A DNA stretch of 64,000 nucleotides from CBDAPX01 sp965198725 (GCA_965198725.1 CBDAPX010000001.1:372001-436000), one strand, 5' to 3'; numbered from the stretch's first letter, positions 28,085 to 35,232 are shown. Made by a program: numbers and translations. Notes: a model not told the origin generated them from the sequence alone.

Positions 28085-28351
28085 GTGATCGGCGCCCCTT
28101 TGCCCGATCCGCGCGCGGCCGGGTTGTCTCTGGTGGCGCTGTTGGGCCTGGTGATCCAGGGGTGCGCCCTGTCCTATCGGGCCGAGACTGAGGCCCAGGC
28201 CCGCTAGGCGTTTGACTTGGCGGCGGATATCGCGGCCCGCGCCCGGCACGGGTTCCGGGTATCGCGCGCCGGTCTGGAAATCCACGGCGCCCAGGCCGGC
28301 GTGATCCGGTTTCGCTGGCCTGATGATGATGAGGGGGTTCTGGATGGCTGA
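28085..28351 (+). pseudogene. Small phage protein with internal TAG
   Basis: From the GTG at 28085 the frame encodes a hydrophobic stretch followed by a cysteine (LVALLGLVIQGCALSYRAE), possibly a lipoprotein signal. A TAG at 28205-28207 interrupts. The same frame then reads FDLAADIAARARHGFRVSRA onward to a TGA that overlaps the next gene's ATG as ATGGCTGA. The close overlap and continuous coding character suggest one gene of 88 codons with a nonsense mutation. The stop lies in CTAGG. Relatives are unknown to me. Confidence 0.55.
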
Positions 28352-28547
28352 TCACCGCCTGGCTGGCAATGGCGTGCCCTGCAAGGTGTGCGGTGGCCTG
28401 GACAGGGAAAAGACCCTGGGCGGGGGCTGCCCGCCGCCCTGCGATGCCTGTGGCGGCCTGGGGCGTGTTGCGATCCCGGCCGAGGATATCGTGGCCACCC
28501 AGCTGGCGGAAAACCGGGCCTTGCGCAACTCTGGCGCGCGCGACTAA
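28344..28547 (+). CDS. Small zinc-ribbon-like phage protein
   Basis: A 67-residue protein with two paired cysteine motifs, CKVCGGL and, after a Gly/Pro-rich linker, CDACGGLG, which resemble the CxxCxGxG zinc-binding units of DnaJ. One zinc ion could be bound between them. The ATG at 28344 overlaps the end of the previous gene. Function is unknown; small zinc-knuckle proteins are frequent in this type of phage, and a 27-residue relative by motif lies at 29950. Confidence 0.6.
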   Translation: MADHRLAGNGVPCKVCGGLDREKTLGGGCPPPCDACGGLGRVAIPAEDIVATQLAENRALRNSGARD

Positions 28548-28572
28548 GGTGCAATTCTTTGGAGGTTGAACT

Positions 28573-28887
28573 ATGCGCAAAATCATGATCCTGGCGCCGA
28601 TTTTGGCGGCGCTGGCCGGTTGCACCGAAATGACCGGATATTATCCCGAGGCCGAGGTGACGCAGATTGCGGGCCGGGAATTTTTCGTGGCCCCGCGGCC
28701 GGCCCAGGGTGCCGGCGTTTACCTGGCCGGGCCAAATCAGCCCGGCATCGATGAGGTATTGACCGGCATTGATATGACCCTGCCCGCCGCCAATGTGGCC
28801 GCCATTGAAGCGGTAACAGGCTGCACCGTTGACCCGGTTACGGTGCGCAATACCGAGGCAACAACCTATGCCGCGGTGACCTGCTAA
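28573..28887 (+). CDS. Small predicted lipoprotein
   Basis: A 104-residue protein with a signal peptide ending in the lipobox LAALAGC, so the mature protein should be anchored to a membrane through the cysteine. A mature region of about 85 residues follows, rich in Ala, Val and Thr, with two further cysteines (VTGCTVD and the C-terminal VTC) that might pair. GGAGG lies upstream of the ATG. It is the last gene of the plus-strand remnant and is followed by a terminator. A lysis-related or host-surface exclusion role is possible but unproven. Confidence 0.7.
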   Translation: MRKIMILAPILAALAGCTEMTGYYPEAEVTQIAGREFFVAPRPAQGAGVYLAGPNQPGIDEVLTGIDMTLPAANVAAIEAVTGCTVDPVTVRNTEATTYAAVTC

Positions 28888-28892
28888 AACCA

Positions 28893-28918
28893 AAGGCCCC
28901 AGGTGATCCTGGGGCCTT
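28893..28918. terminator. Bidirectional terminator between convergent phage operons
   Basis: A perfect 11-bp stem (AAGGCCCCAGG with CCTGGGGCCTT) closes a 4-base loop directly after the lipoprotein gene and before the end of the leftward early block. It can stop transcripts from both sides. Confidence 0.85.
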
Positions 28919-28949
28919 GTGCATTTGGTCAAGTTGTTTGCCGGTCCTG

Positions 28950-29222
28950 TCAGTTCACCCGAATGGCGAACATGTTCACCGGATCAGGGCCGAAATGTGG
29001 GTGGGTGATCTTCTTGATTTCGTAACCGCGCCACGGCCTTTCGATGCGGCGTTCGGTGTCGGATTTCTTGGGATACCCGCGCGTCAAAACGATCTTGTCG
29101 AACGATTTTTCGAAAAGCCGTTTCACCCAGAAACGTTAGCAAAGGCGGTATTCCTCGGCTTTAGCCCCGGCTTTGATCTGGTCAAAATACTCGCCCTTTA
29201 GGGGTAGGTGCAGCGTTGCCAT
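28950..29222 (-). pseudogene. ASCH-like phage protein with internal TAA
   Basis: From the ATG at 29222 the frame reads MATLHLPLKGEYFDQIKAG and AEEYRLC, then TAA at 29136-29138, then RFWVKRLFEKSFDKIVLTRG, WRGYEIKKITHPHFG and a stop at 28950. The pattern (LKxEYFDxIKxGxKxxEYR ... WxxRL ... VxxxxGY) matches small ASCH-domain proteins of phages, thought to bind RNA or modified nucleosides. Continuous similarity on both sides shows a single 90-codon gene with a nonsense mutation at codon 29. The domain assignment rests on recognition of the pattern. Confidence 0.65.
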
Positions 29223-29239
29223 TTTGGGTTCCGGTTCTG

Positions 29240-29452
29240 TTAGGGGTGGATGTGTCGGGGTAGTGGCTTGCTCATGCGTTCGGTTTCAACTTCTACCCTG
29301 CAGGCGATAACGTCGCCTATGCCGCCTTCCGTTGCGGAAATTTCGATGGTGCAGCCTGTCGCGGCCCCTTCATTCAAAATCCGCGTGACAGCCCAATTCA
29401 TGCAGGCCGCTCGAATGTCGTCGTCGGTCATTTTTACGGTGATTGTTGCCAT
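29240..29452 (-). CDS. Small phage protein, unknown
   Basis: A 70-residue protein starting at the ATG at 29452 (MATITVKMTDDDIRAACMNW); the longer open frame upstream overlaps another gene and is not used. It is rich in charged residues with no membrane segment. Part of the leftward early block. I do not recognise a family. Confidence 0.6.
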   Translation of the reverse strand: MATITVKMTDDDIRAACMNWAVTRILNEGAATGCTIEISATEGGIGDVIACRVEVETERMSKPLPRHIHP

Positions 29453-29468
29453 GTCGCTAATTGGCCTC

Positions 29469-29639
29469 TTATTGGGGTTTACTTTGCTTGACGGTGGCGC
29501 GGATGCGCCGAAAATCTCTGTAGAGTTGCGATCCCTTGAACAGCCAGGAAATCTTTGCCGGGCCGAGGTGAAGCGTAATGCACGTTTCAAAGGAAAGCCC
29601 AACCGTCCATTCGCTCCATTCAAACCTGTTCCAAAGCAT
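29469..29639 (-). CDS. Small phage protein, unknown
   Basis: A 56-residue, tryptophan-rich protein (MLWNRFEWSEWTVGLSFET, then HLGPAKISWLFKGSQLYRDF) with GGGGGCG upstream of the ATG at 29639. Its frame fills the gap between two other early genes almost exactly, which supports it. I do not recognise a family. Confidence 0.55.
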   Translation of the reverse strand: MLWNRFEWSEWTVGLSFETCITLHLGPAKISWLFKGSQLYRDFRRIRATVKQSKPQ

Positions 29640-29652
29640 AATTCGCCCCCTT

Positions 29653-29937
29653 TTAGTCCGTGTTGCTTTTGACCAGATCGACGATTTCGGAACCGTCCGT
29701 TTTGCCTGTCGCGAAATCGTAGGTCATTTGTTCAAGCTGGGATGCAAGGTTGAGGCGCTGCGCGATCCAGGCGGCATTGCGAGGATCGGGGCACCAGCAA
29801 ACCGCGTTATCTGTCGGCCCTGGTCGCACCAGATGGGTTTCCTCTTTGCGCCGTTCGTCTTTCCATGTCTCGCTCATTTCGTCGTATTTTTTCTGGTCGA
29901 TGAATTGGCCTTGCCGCCATGTCTGAATTCGGTTCAT
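29653..29937 (-). CDS. Small phage protein, unknown
   Basis: A 94-residue protein that starts MNRIQTWRQGQFIDQKKYDE, is highly charged in its first half, carries CWCPDPRNAAWIAQRLNLAS in the middle and ends DLVKSNTD. No membrane segment. It lies between two other leftward early genes with little spacing, so it is likely part of one transcript. The C-terminal half is predicted to be helical. I do not recognise a family. Confidence 0.6.
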   Translation of the reverse strand: MNRIQTWRQGQFIDQKKYDEMSETWKDERRKEETHLVRPGPTDNAVCWCPDPRNAAWIAQRLNLASQLEQMTYDFATGKTDGSEIVDLVKSNTD

Positions 29938-29949
29938 GAGTGGGCGCCT

Positions 29950-30033
29950 TTAGTTGAGGCCGCGCGCCTGAGCTTCGCGGCTCATTTGCTCGGCAATCTT
30001 GCCAGTGCCATCACATTTCTTGCATTTGGTCAT
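29950..30033 (-). CDS. 27-residue zinc-knuckle-like phage peptide
   Basis: Starts MTKCKKCDGTGKIAEQMS and has one CxxCxGxG unit like those of DnaJ. The leader GGACCG-ATAAACGAC before the ATG is shared with other genes of this block, which supports translation. One zinc unit alone would need a partner or dimer. Function unknown. Confidence 0.5.
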   Translation of the reverse strand: MTKCKKCDGTGKIAEQMSREAQARGLN

Positions 30034-30055
30034 GTCGTTTATCGGTCCTTCGTGG

Positions 30056-30268
30056 TCAGGGGGTTAGGTCAGTGCCGCGAACGGCGTAGTCTTCGTACTT
30101 CTGGGCCTCGGCTTCGGCTGCCGCGTCTAGCTCTGCGACTGTCTCCCTCAGCTTCTCAATCTCGGCTTCATATGCTCGCACTGAATGGATGATGTGATCG
30201 GCGTAGGGGCCAACATCGGACTTGCGGCGTTCGATCCAGGCGGCAAGATTTAGTGTGACTGTGGGCAT
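30056..30268 (-). CDS. Small helical phage protein
   Basis: A 70-residue protein beginning MPTVTLNLAAWIERRKSDVG and mostly alpha-helical, with a coiled-coil-like stretch (YEAEIEKLRETVAELDAAAE). The open frame extends upstream, but the ATG at 30268 has the block's typical leader GGACCGGATAACGAC. It is near the start of the leftward early block, downstream of the methylase-like gene, whose end it overlaps slightly. The function is unknown. Confidence 0.6.
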   Translation of the reverse strand: MPTVTLNLAAWIERRKSDVGPYADHIIHSVRAYEAEIEKLRETVAELDAAAEAEAQKYEDYAVRGTDLTP

Positions 30269-31023
30269 GTCGTTATCCGGTCCCTTTGTGTTTGGGTTTT
30301 GCGGTTTGCGAGATAGAAAGCCCGACACGCGCCACGCGCCCCGAGATTGCGAATTTTTTTGGTCTTTTCGGATTTGCCGCCGAGGTAAAAGAACTGCCGC
30401 GATCCGCTGATTTTCTTGCCCGAGCGGGTGGTGCGCCGGATGATTTCCGGCTGGACCTCTTTACGTTCCGGCATGACAAACCCGCCGCCGATCCATGCGC
30501 CGGTCTGTTTCGTGTAGGCATCCCGAGGGGCGATGTATTTGGGCCAGATCGGGTGTTCGCTTTCCGGGGGCAGATACCCCCCGAAATAATAGGGGTGCCA
30601 GATGTGGTCGGGCTTGCGCCAAAGGGTTGACAGTTCCCCCACCGGGTTTTCGATCATCCACGCAAAGCCAAACTTTCGGGCGATGGCGGCCGAGCGCGTG
30701 GCGCGGCGCATTGCTTTCCATTGAAAGCGGGGGTCTTTTTGACGTTTGGCCGCTTTGTGCCGGTTGCCTGAAACCATCATATCCTCGCACGGTGGCCAGG
30801 CGAACAGCATTCTTTGACCAATGGCCGCGCGGGCGATTATGGCAACTTTCAGCCAGCCGGTGCCGTTGTGGTTCAAATCAGCATGGTGGTATGTGATCTG
30901 CCCGCAGCCAACCTTTTCAATGCGCGGCGCCCGGTCATGCACGATATCAAAGCAATGGCAATCATACCCGGCCCGCGCCCAATCCCGCACCGCATTGCCG
31001 CTGTAGTCAAAAAGAGAAATCAC
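30250..31023 (-). CDS. Phage DNA methylase-like protein
   Basis: The 257-residue protein starts at a GTG with LFDYSGNAVRDWARAGYDCHCFDI, a SAM-binding motif I-like region, followed by FAWPPCEDMMVSG, which resembles the catalytic PC motif IV of C5-cytosine methylases, and by MIENPVGELSTLW, like motif VI (EN). Such atypical phage proteins are often annotated as DNA cytosine methyltransferases. The target recognition region is short, and the usual C-terminal GNS motif is not seen. It could protect phage DNA from host restriction. The function is inferred from these three motifs. Confidence 0.6.
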   Translation of the reverse strand: MISLFDYSGNAVRDWARAGYDCHCFDIVHDRAPRIEKVGCGQITYHHADLNHNGTGWLKVAIIARAAIGQRMLFAWPPCEDMMVSGNRHKAAKRQKDPRFQWKAMRRATRSAAIARKFGFAWMIENPVGELSTLWRKPDHIWHPYYFGGYLPPESEHPIWPKYIAPRDAYTKQTGAWIGGGFVMPERKEVQPEIIRRTTRSGKKISGSRQFFYLGGKSEKTKKIRNLGARGACRAFYLANRKTQTQRDRITTCPQSH

Positions 31024-31137
31024 GGTTCCGAGGGCTTAGCATGATTTATTGGTCTTTCTGGGCATAACTCGATTGCCTGCCATGTGTGCCGGTCCTTTAG
31101 TCTGAGGGTGGAGCCGGGCCTTGGCCCGGCATCTGGT

Positions 31138-31371
31138 TTAGGCAAAAACGTGGGTATCTATATCAGCCATAAGTTTTTCAAAGCGGGTTTCGCCAATTCG
31201 TTTTTCGAGCGCATCGCCAGCATAGAGCATCGCATCTGCAGCGCCTTTTTCTGCCCTTTTGCCGTTGCTGCGGGCGGTCATGACCATAAGGCGCAAACCT
31301 GAATAAACGGCCATTGCCTCGGCCTCGGATTGTGCGTTGATCTTGGCCGCGATTTTTTGTGCTGCATTCAT
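31138..31371 (-). CDS. Small helical phage protein, first gene of the leftward block
   Basis: A 77-residue protein (MNAAQKIAAKINAQSEAEAM ... MTARSNGKRAEKGAADAML), largely helical and positively charged in the middle. It is the promoter-proximal gene of the leftward early transcript and divergent from the resolvase-like gene; the 105-base AT-rich gap between them (31372-31476) must hold both promoters. An 18-base GC inverted repeat at 31113-31130 follows its stop. The family is unknown to me. Confidence 0.6.
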   Translation of the reverse strand: MNAAQKIAAKINAQSEAEAMAVYSGLRLMVMTARSNGKRAEKGAADAMLYAGDALEKRIGETRFEKLMADIDTHVFA

Positions 31372-31476
31372 TGGTCTGCGCCTTCGTGTTGGTTTCTTTC
31401 TGCATTTTGAGTTGCACGAAATATAGTTTAATACAAGTTATAAGTTTGAAAATCATGTTGTATGTGGAGGTTCTGA

Positions 31477-31923
31477 ATGCGTGTTGGTTATGGGTTTGGC
31501 CGGTCTGAGAGTGATTTACGCGCGGCTGGCGCGGACCAGGTTTGGCTGGATACATCGAAAGAGCGCACCCGGCGCGCTGCAATGATCCAGGCCGGGTTGC
31601 ATCCCGGTGATACCCTGGTGCTGTTGTCGATCCGCGATCTGGGGGGCAGCGCGCCAGCTGATAAAATGTGGCGCCGCCGGATCGAGGCCCTGGGGGTGCA
31701 GATCGAAATTGCACAAAAGCAACCCCGCCCGCGTGGCCGCCCGCCACTGTTCTGCCCACAAGCCCCAGCCGATAGCAAAATCAGGGAAACGTGGCTGGAT
31801 GGCCTGCAGGCCGAGGCTTACCGCCTGCGCCGCTGCGCCGAAATCTATGGCGGCAAGGTGAGTAAAGGGCAGCTGGTCAACAGGTATGGAACCCCCAGCG
31901 CCCCCAAGGCGGTGCGCTCATGA
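31477..31923 (+). CDS. Degenerate serine-recombinase-like protein
   Basis: The 148-residue protein has the fold signature of a resolvase N-terminal domain: MRVGYGFGRSESDLRAAGAD, WLDTSKERTRRAAM, LHPGDTLVLLSIRDLGGS, then a helical region and an Arg/Pro-rich linker. A resolvase would have GYxRVSTxxQ at the start; here the loop is shortened and the catalytic serine region altered, so cutting activity is doubtful. The C-terminus could bind DNA. It overlaps the methyltransferase gene by four bases (ATGA), so the two are co-translated. A regulatory role for the pair is inference. Confidence 0.55.
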   Translation: MRVGYGFGRSESDLRAAGADQVWLDTSKERTRRAAMIQAGLHPGDTLVLLSIRDLGGSAPADKMWRRRIEALGVQIEIAQKQPRPRGRPPLFCPQAPADSKIRETWLDGLQAEAYRLRRCAEIYGGKVSKGQLVNRYGTPSAPKAVRS

Positions 31924-32987
31924 GGGCCGCCAGGATCGGCGCCACCGTTGGCTGGACGTTTTGCAGCGGGATCGGGGCGCCCGAAATGGCAGCCCCTTGG
32001 GTTGACTGGCGTCTGGCCTCTGAGATTGAGGATTTCCCGCGCGAGGTGTTGAGGCAGAGGTTTGGGTATCAGTTGCCCGAGGAACAAAACCAGGGTGACC
32101 CATTGCTTTGGGGGGATTTCACCGAAATCACGCCCGACCTTGCCCGCGCGCGCGGTGTCCCTTTGCCTGAATTGATCGTGGCGGGAACGCCCTGTCAGGC
32201 TTTTTCTATGGCTGGGATGCGAAAGGGTGTGCGCGACCCGCGCGGAAATCTGACTTTGAAATTTGTGGAGACATGCCACGCAATCGTCGATGCTCGACAT
32301 GATGGAAAACTCACCGTCTTGTGGGAAAACGTCTATGGGGTCTTGTCCGACAAGGAAAACGCCTTTGGATGTTTCCTGGGCGGCCTTGTCGGATCAGGTG
32401 ATGCCTTGTCTGTCCCAGGCGGGGGAAGCTGGCCAAGTGCAGGCATGGTTGCCGGGCCACGGGCACGGGTTGCTTGGCGGGTTTTCGATGCTAAATATTT
32501 CGGAGTGGCCCAACGGCGCCGCCGTGTGTTCCTTGTCGCAGATTTTGGAGGGCGGGCCGATCCCGCCGCGATATTTTTTGAACGCCAAGGCGTGCGCGGG
32601 AATTCTGCGCCGCGCCGAGGGCCCGGGCAAGACCCCGCCGGAACCCTTAGCGCGCGCTCTGAGGGCGGTGGCGGGCTTGGAACCGACTTTGAATTAGCGG
32701 GCGGGTTGCAGCCGGTTTGCATGGCGGAGCCTCACGCCCATACGCCCACGGCCGAGGGGCCGGATTTCTGTGCTTTGGATGCCTGGGCGGTTCGGCGGTT
32801 GATGCCGGTAGAGGGGCACCGGTTGCAGGGGTTCCCCGATGATCATTGCGCGATCGGGTGGCGTGGTAAGGGTGCCCCTGATGGCCTGCAATTCAAGGCT
32901 TTGGGAAACAGTATGGCGGTGCCTAATGTGGAGTGGATATTGACCCGTCTGGCAGTTTCTGCCGGCTGGTCTGAGTTTCTGATTTGA
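31920..32987 (+). CDS. C5-cytosine DNA methyltransferase
   Basis: The 355-residue enzyme has the ordered motifs of this family: motif I FCSGIGAPEMA, motif IV GTPCQAFSMAG with the catalytic cysteine, motif VI WENVYGVLS, motif VIII QRRRRVFLV, a target recognition region of about 90 residues (about 235-290), and motif X ALGNSMAVPNV. It transfers a methyl group from SAM to cytosine in an unknown target. No restriction endonuclease is near, so it is an orphan, probably shielding phage DNA. Whether its target is CCWGG matters for the stop-codon pattern described in the findings. Confidence 0.93.
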   Translation: MRAARIGATVGWTFCSGIGAPEMAAPWVDWRLASEIEDFPREVLRQRFGYQLPEEQNQGDPLLWGDFTEITPDLARARGVPLPELIVAGTPCQAFSMAGMRKGVRDPRGNLTLKFVETCHAIVDARHDGKLTVLWENVYGVLSDKENAFGCFLGGLVGSGDALSVPGGGSWPSAGMVAGPRARVAWRVFDAKYFGVAQRRRRVFLVADFGGRADPAAIFFERQGVRGNSAPRRGPGQDPAGTLSARSEGGGGLGTDFELAGGLQPVCMAEPHAHTPTAEGPDFCALDAWAVRRLMPVEGHRLQGFPDDHCAIGWRGKGAPDGLQFKALGNSMAVPNVEWILTRLAVSAGWSEFLI

Positions 32988-33027
32988 GCGGGGTTAGTTT
33001 GAAAGAGTAATTGGAGAAAGCCAGGAT

Positions 33028-33046
33028 GGCCCGCCTTTGGCGGGCC
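33028..33046. terminator. Bidirectional terminator between methyltransferase and integrase
   Basis: GGCCCGCC-TTT-GGCGGGCC forms a perfect 8-bp stem with a 3-base loop between the convergent genes. Confidence 0.8.
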
Positions 33047-33049
33047 TTG

Positions 33050-34096
33050 TCATTTGACTAGGCGCAGGCGCTTTGCCCCCAGATCGGGGGCTGGCATATC
33101 CCGGCCGAGCCGGGTGAAATCCCAGCCATATTTTAGCAGCTGGTCGCCCAGATCATCGGGGGCAATCTTTCGATATCGCTGGGCCATGTCGGGGGTGCGC
33201 CATCCGCCCAGATCGAGCAGCCCGCCAAAATCTTTGGTGGCGGCATGAAACCAGGTTGCCCAGGTATGCCGCAACACATGCGGGGTTACATCGGGGCCAA
33301 GCTTTGCCGCCTTGCGGGCGCGGATAAACGCGGTTTTGATCGGCACCTGGCGCGGCGCCATAATGTAGGGATCGCCATCCGGCCGACGAAACAGCGCGCC
33401 GGCCTCGGGCACGCCGGCCGCCAGGATCAGATCGCGGGCACGCGCAGGCATTTTCAACATGCGGGGCCAGTCGCTTTTGGTATCGTCCAGCCACAGTTGC
33501 CCGGTGTCTGGGTGCAGGTTGCGTACCTCGGCTTTGAGGCATTCGCCCACCCGTGCCCCGGTGCCCACCATCACCGCCAGGATCGGCACCAGGTGCGCCC
33601 CGGCGTTGTCCAGGAGGCTTTCCATTTCGGCCGGTTGCAGCCAGCGGGTGCGCGCCTTGTCGCCCTTCCTGGTCCGAAACTTGCGAAACGGCATTTTCCC
33701 ATCCTCGGCCGCCTGGGTGGCGATGGCCCGCACCGGCGTGATCAGCTGGCGATTGATGGTTGCGTTGGTTGCGTCTGGGTAGAGTTTTGCGGCCGCCTTA
33801 TTCAGGGCGGCATTGTCCAGATCGCGCATCAGGAAATCATCGCCAAAGTGTTTCAGGATCGGGGCCAGAAATCGCGTTTCGCCGCCGGTTTCCATGTAAT
33901 CCAGCGCCGCCTCGGCAAAGGTTAGCGTTGCGTCCGTGCCAAAGGCGTGACGTTGGAGGATTTCGTTTTGCCGCCGGATGGCCCACGCCTCGGCCTGGGC
34001 GCGGTTGCTGCAGCCAGTGCTTTCTCGAATGTGCTGGCCCGCGATTGTGCCGCGTGCGTAATAGACTTTCCCGCGTTTTTTGAGGGTGAGGGGCAT
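33050..34096 (-). CDS. Prophage tyrosine integrase
   Basis: The 348-residue recombinase starts MPLTLKKRGKVYYARGTI with an arm-type DNA-binding N-terminus and a SAM-like core-binding domain (about 55-140). Its catalytic domain has Arg in GTGARVGECLKAEV, His-x-x-Arg in TPHVLRHTWATWF, the second His/Trp position in LGGWRTPDMAQ and the tyrosine in AQRYRKIAP. All catalytic residues are present, so the enzyme may be active. The attachment site next to it is not evident, and the left host junction has been lost. Confidence 0.93.
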   Translation of the reverse strand: MPLTLKKRGKVYYARGTIAGQHIRESTGCSNRAQAEAWAIRRQNEILQRHAFGTDATLTFAEAALDYMETGGETRFLAPILKHFGDDFLMRDLDNAALNKAAAKLYPDATNATINRQLITPVRAIATQAAEDGKMPFRKFRTRKGDKARTRWLQPAEMESLLDNAGAHLVPILAVMVGTGARVGECLKAEVRNLHPDTGQLWLDDTKSDWPRMLKMPARARDLILAAGVPEAGALFRRPDGDPYIMAPRQVPIKTAFIRARKAAKLGPDVTPHVLRHTWATWFHAATKDFGGLLDLGGWRTPDMAQRYRKIAPDDLGDQLLKYGWDFTRLGRDMPAPDLGAKRLRLVK

Positions 34097-34293
34097 GGCT
34101 TAGGTTCCTCTAAATGTGCGGCCCGCAAATCGCCCGCGCGGTACAGGATTTTGACCTTTCCGCGCGCCTGGATGTAGGGCAGCTGGCCGGCCGCCCTGAG
34201 GCGGCCCAGGGTGGTGCGGGATGTGTGCACCCCGAGGGTGGCGAGATAGGCCACGGCCTCGGGGGTCGATAGCAGGCGATCCGGTTTTGTCAT
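33922..34293 (-). CDS. HTH protein, probable excisionase or regulator
   Basis: The 123-residue protein has a MerR/excisionase-type helix-turn-helix at its N-terminus (LLSTPEAVAYLATLGVHTSRTTLGRLRAAG, then LPYIQARGKVKILYRAGDL). A basic, low-complexity C-terminal half follows, and this half overlaps the integrase start by 175 bases in another frame. The position directly upstream of the integrase suggests an excisionase. The start ATG at 34293 overlaps the upstream gene by four bases. A shorter product ending before the overlap is not possible because no stop lies there. Confidence 0.65.
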   Translation of the reverse strand: MTKPDRLLSTPEAVAYLATLGVHTSRTTLGRLRAAGQLPYIQARGKVKILYRAGDLRAAHLEEPKPCPSPSKNAGKSITHAAQSRASTFEKALAAATAPRPRRGPSGGKTKSSNVTPLARTQR

Positions 34294-34520
34294 GCCTGGT
34301 CCCCGCACTTGGCGATCCAGGCGCGCCACCAGTCGGCCCGCGCTGTAAACTCAGTAAGGCCCACGCCGGTGACGCCATCCAGGTGAATGGACGCAATCCG
34401 CAAGTTGGGGTCTGGCTGCGCGTTTTCCTCGGGTGCGATATATTGACCGCCCCTTGAGAGAACCCAGGTGCGAAATCCCGCTGCAGCGGGGGTGGTTTTT
34501 GCTGGTCCGATATGTGGCAT
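34290..34520 (-). CDS. Small phage protein, unknown
   Basis: A 76-residue protein (MPHIGPAKTTPAAAGFRTWV, and a C-terminus with ARADWWRAWIAKCGDQA). It lies directly upstream of the HTH gene and overlaps it as ATGA, so both are translated together. No membrane segment or known motif is visible. The longer open frame upstream lacks a ribosome site. Confidence 0.55.
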   Translation of the reverse strand: MPHIGPAKTTPAAAGFRTWVLSRGGQYIAPEENAQPDPNLRIASIHLDGVTGVGLTEFTARADWWRAWIAKCGDQA

Positions 34521-34664
34521 TGTGTAATCCCTTGCAGTAACGGGATCAGCGGTAGCACGATATTTCGGGCACAAACAATAAAATTTTCATCTTGCAAGGT
34601 GAGACTAAAAACGCCTATTGAATGATGCAGATTAACCGTTTTGGTTGCGGTATTGGGGGAATAC

Positions 34665-34865
34665 ATGTCTTTAAGTGGAGTATTTGAAAAGATTGCAATG
34701 CGGGCAGCCGACGCAAGCGAGGCGGACGTTTCGCGCCTGGCCGACCACCTGGAGGCGTTGACTAAGGCCGATCAAGAATTGTCTCGGCCTCGGCCATCGC
34801 CTGGGCAGGCAGGTGATCAGGCATCCGTTCAAGAAGGCGATGCAAGCGAATTTTCGCGTCTGTAA
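34665..34865 (+). CDS. Small plus-strand ORF overlapping the repressor 3' end
   Basis: A 66-residue frame starting MSLSGVFEKIAMRAADASEA with a helical first half. Its last 100 bases are antisense to the repressor gene. The first half looks coding (acidic, helical), the second less so. If expressed, its transcript could be antisense to the repressor mRNA. Support is weak. Confidence 0.3.
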   Translation: MSLSGVFEKIAMRAADASEADVSRLADHLEALTKADQELSRPRPSPGQAGDQASVQEGDASEFSRL

Positions 34866-35100
34866 TGGCATCTGGTCGGTGCATAACGCCGACCGGAACC
34901 TGCAACACATCACAAATCCGCATCATATTGGCGTATGAGATCGAGGATTTACCCGAAACGAATTGTTGAACCCCGTTTCGCGACATGCCAGCCCGGCGCG
35001 AAACTTCCGACATAGTGACGCCGCGCTTTGCAGCTGCCATTCGGATATTTTCGCGCGCGACATCCAGGCGCGGATCGGTTTGTGTGGGGTTGTCTATCAT
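34762..35100 (-). CDS. Prophage repressor (XRE-type HTH)
   Basis: A 112-residue protein with an XRE/Cro-CI helix-turn-helix (VARENIRMAAAKRGVTMSEV, SRRAGMSRNGVQQFVSGKSS, then ANMMRICDVLQVPVGVM) and a short helical tail (LLERMPDHLPAQAMAEA). There is no LexA-type peptidase domain, so it would not be cleaved by RecA in the classical way. The ATG at 35100 is preceded by AGGGA; ATG at 35118 is an alternative. It is divergent from the Cro-like gene, and two similar candidate operators lie between them. It should keep the lytic genes off. Confidence 0.8.
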   Translation of the reverse strand: MIDNPTQTDPRLDVARENIRMAAAKRGVTMSEVSRRAGMSRNGVQQFVSGKSSISYANMMRICDVLQVPVGVMHRPDAITDAKIRLHRLLERMPDHLPAQAMAEAETILDRP

Positions 35101-35132
35101 TGCTGGTCCCTGTGACATATGTTTTCTGACAA

Positions 35133-35148
35133 TCACTATATAAAGTGA
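35133..35148. promoter_or_regulatory. Candidate repressor operator 1
   Basis: TCACTATATAAAGTGA has 5-bp inverted arms (TCACT / AGTGA) and lies between the repressor and the Cro-like gene. Its TATA core could be part of a -10 box. A similar site starts exactly 100 bases downstream. Confidence 0.5.
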
Positions 35149-35232
35149 ATGTTACCGTTTTCCTATCAAAATCTGCAGTTTGGTAGTCAGGAAATCCCCA
35201 CCGCCACCATACCGCAAGACTTATCTTGCAAT

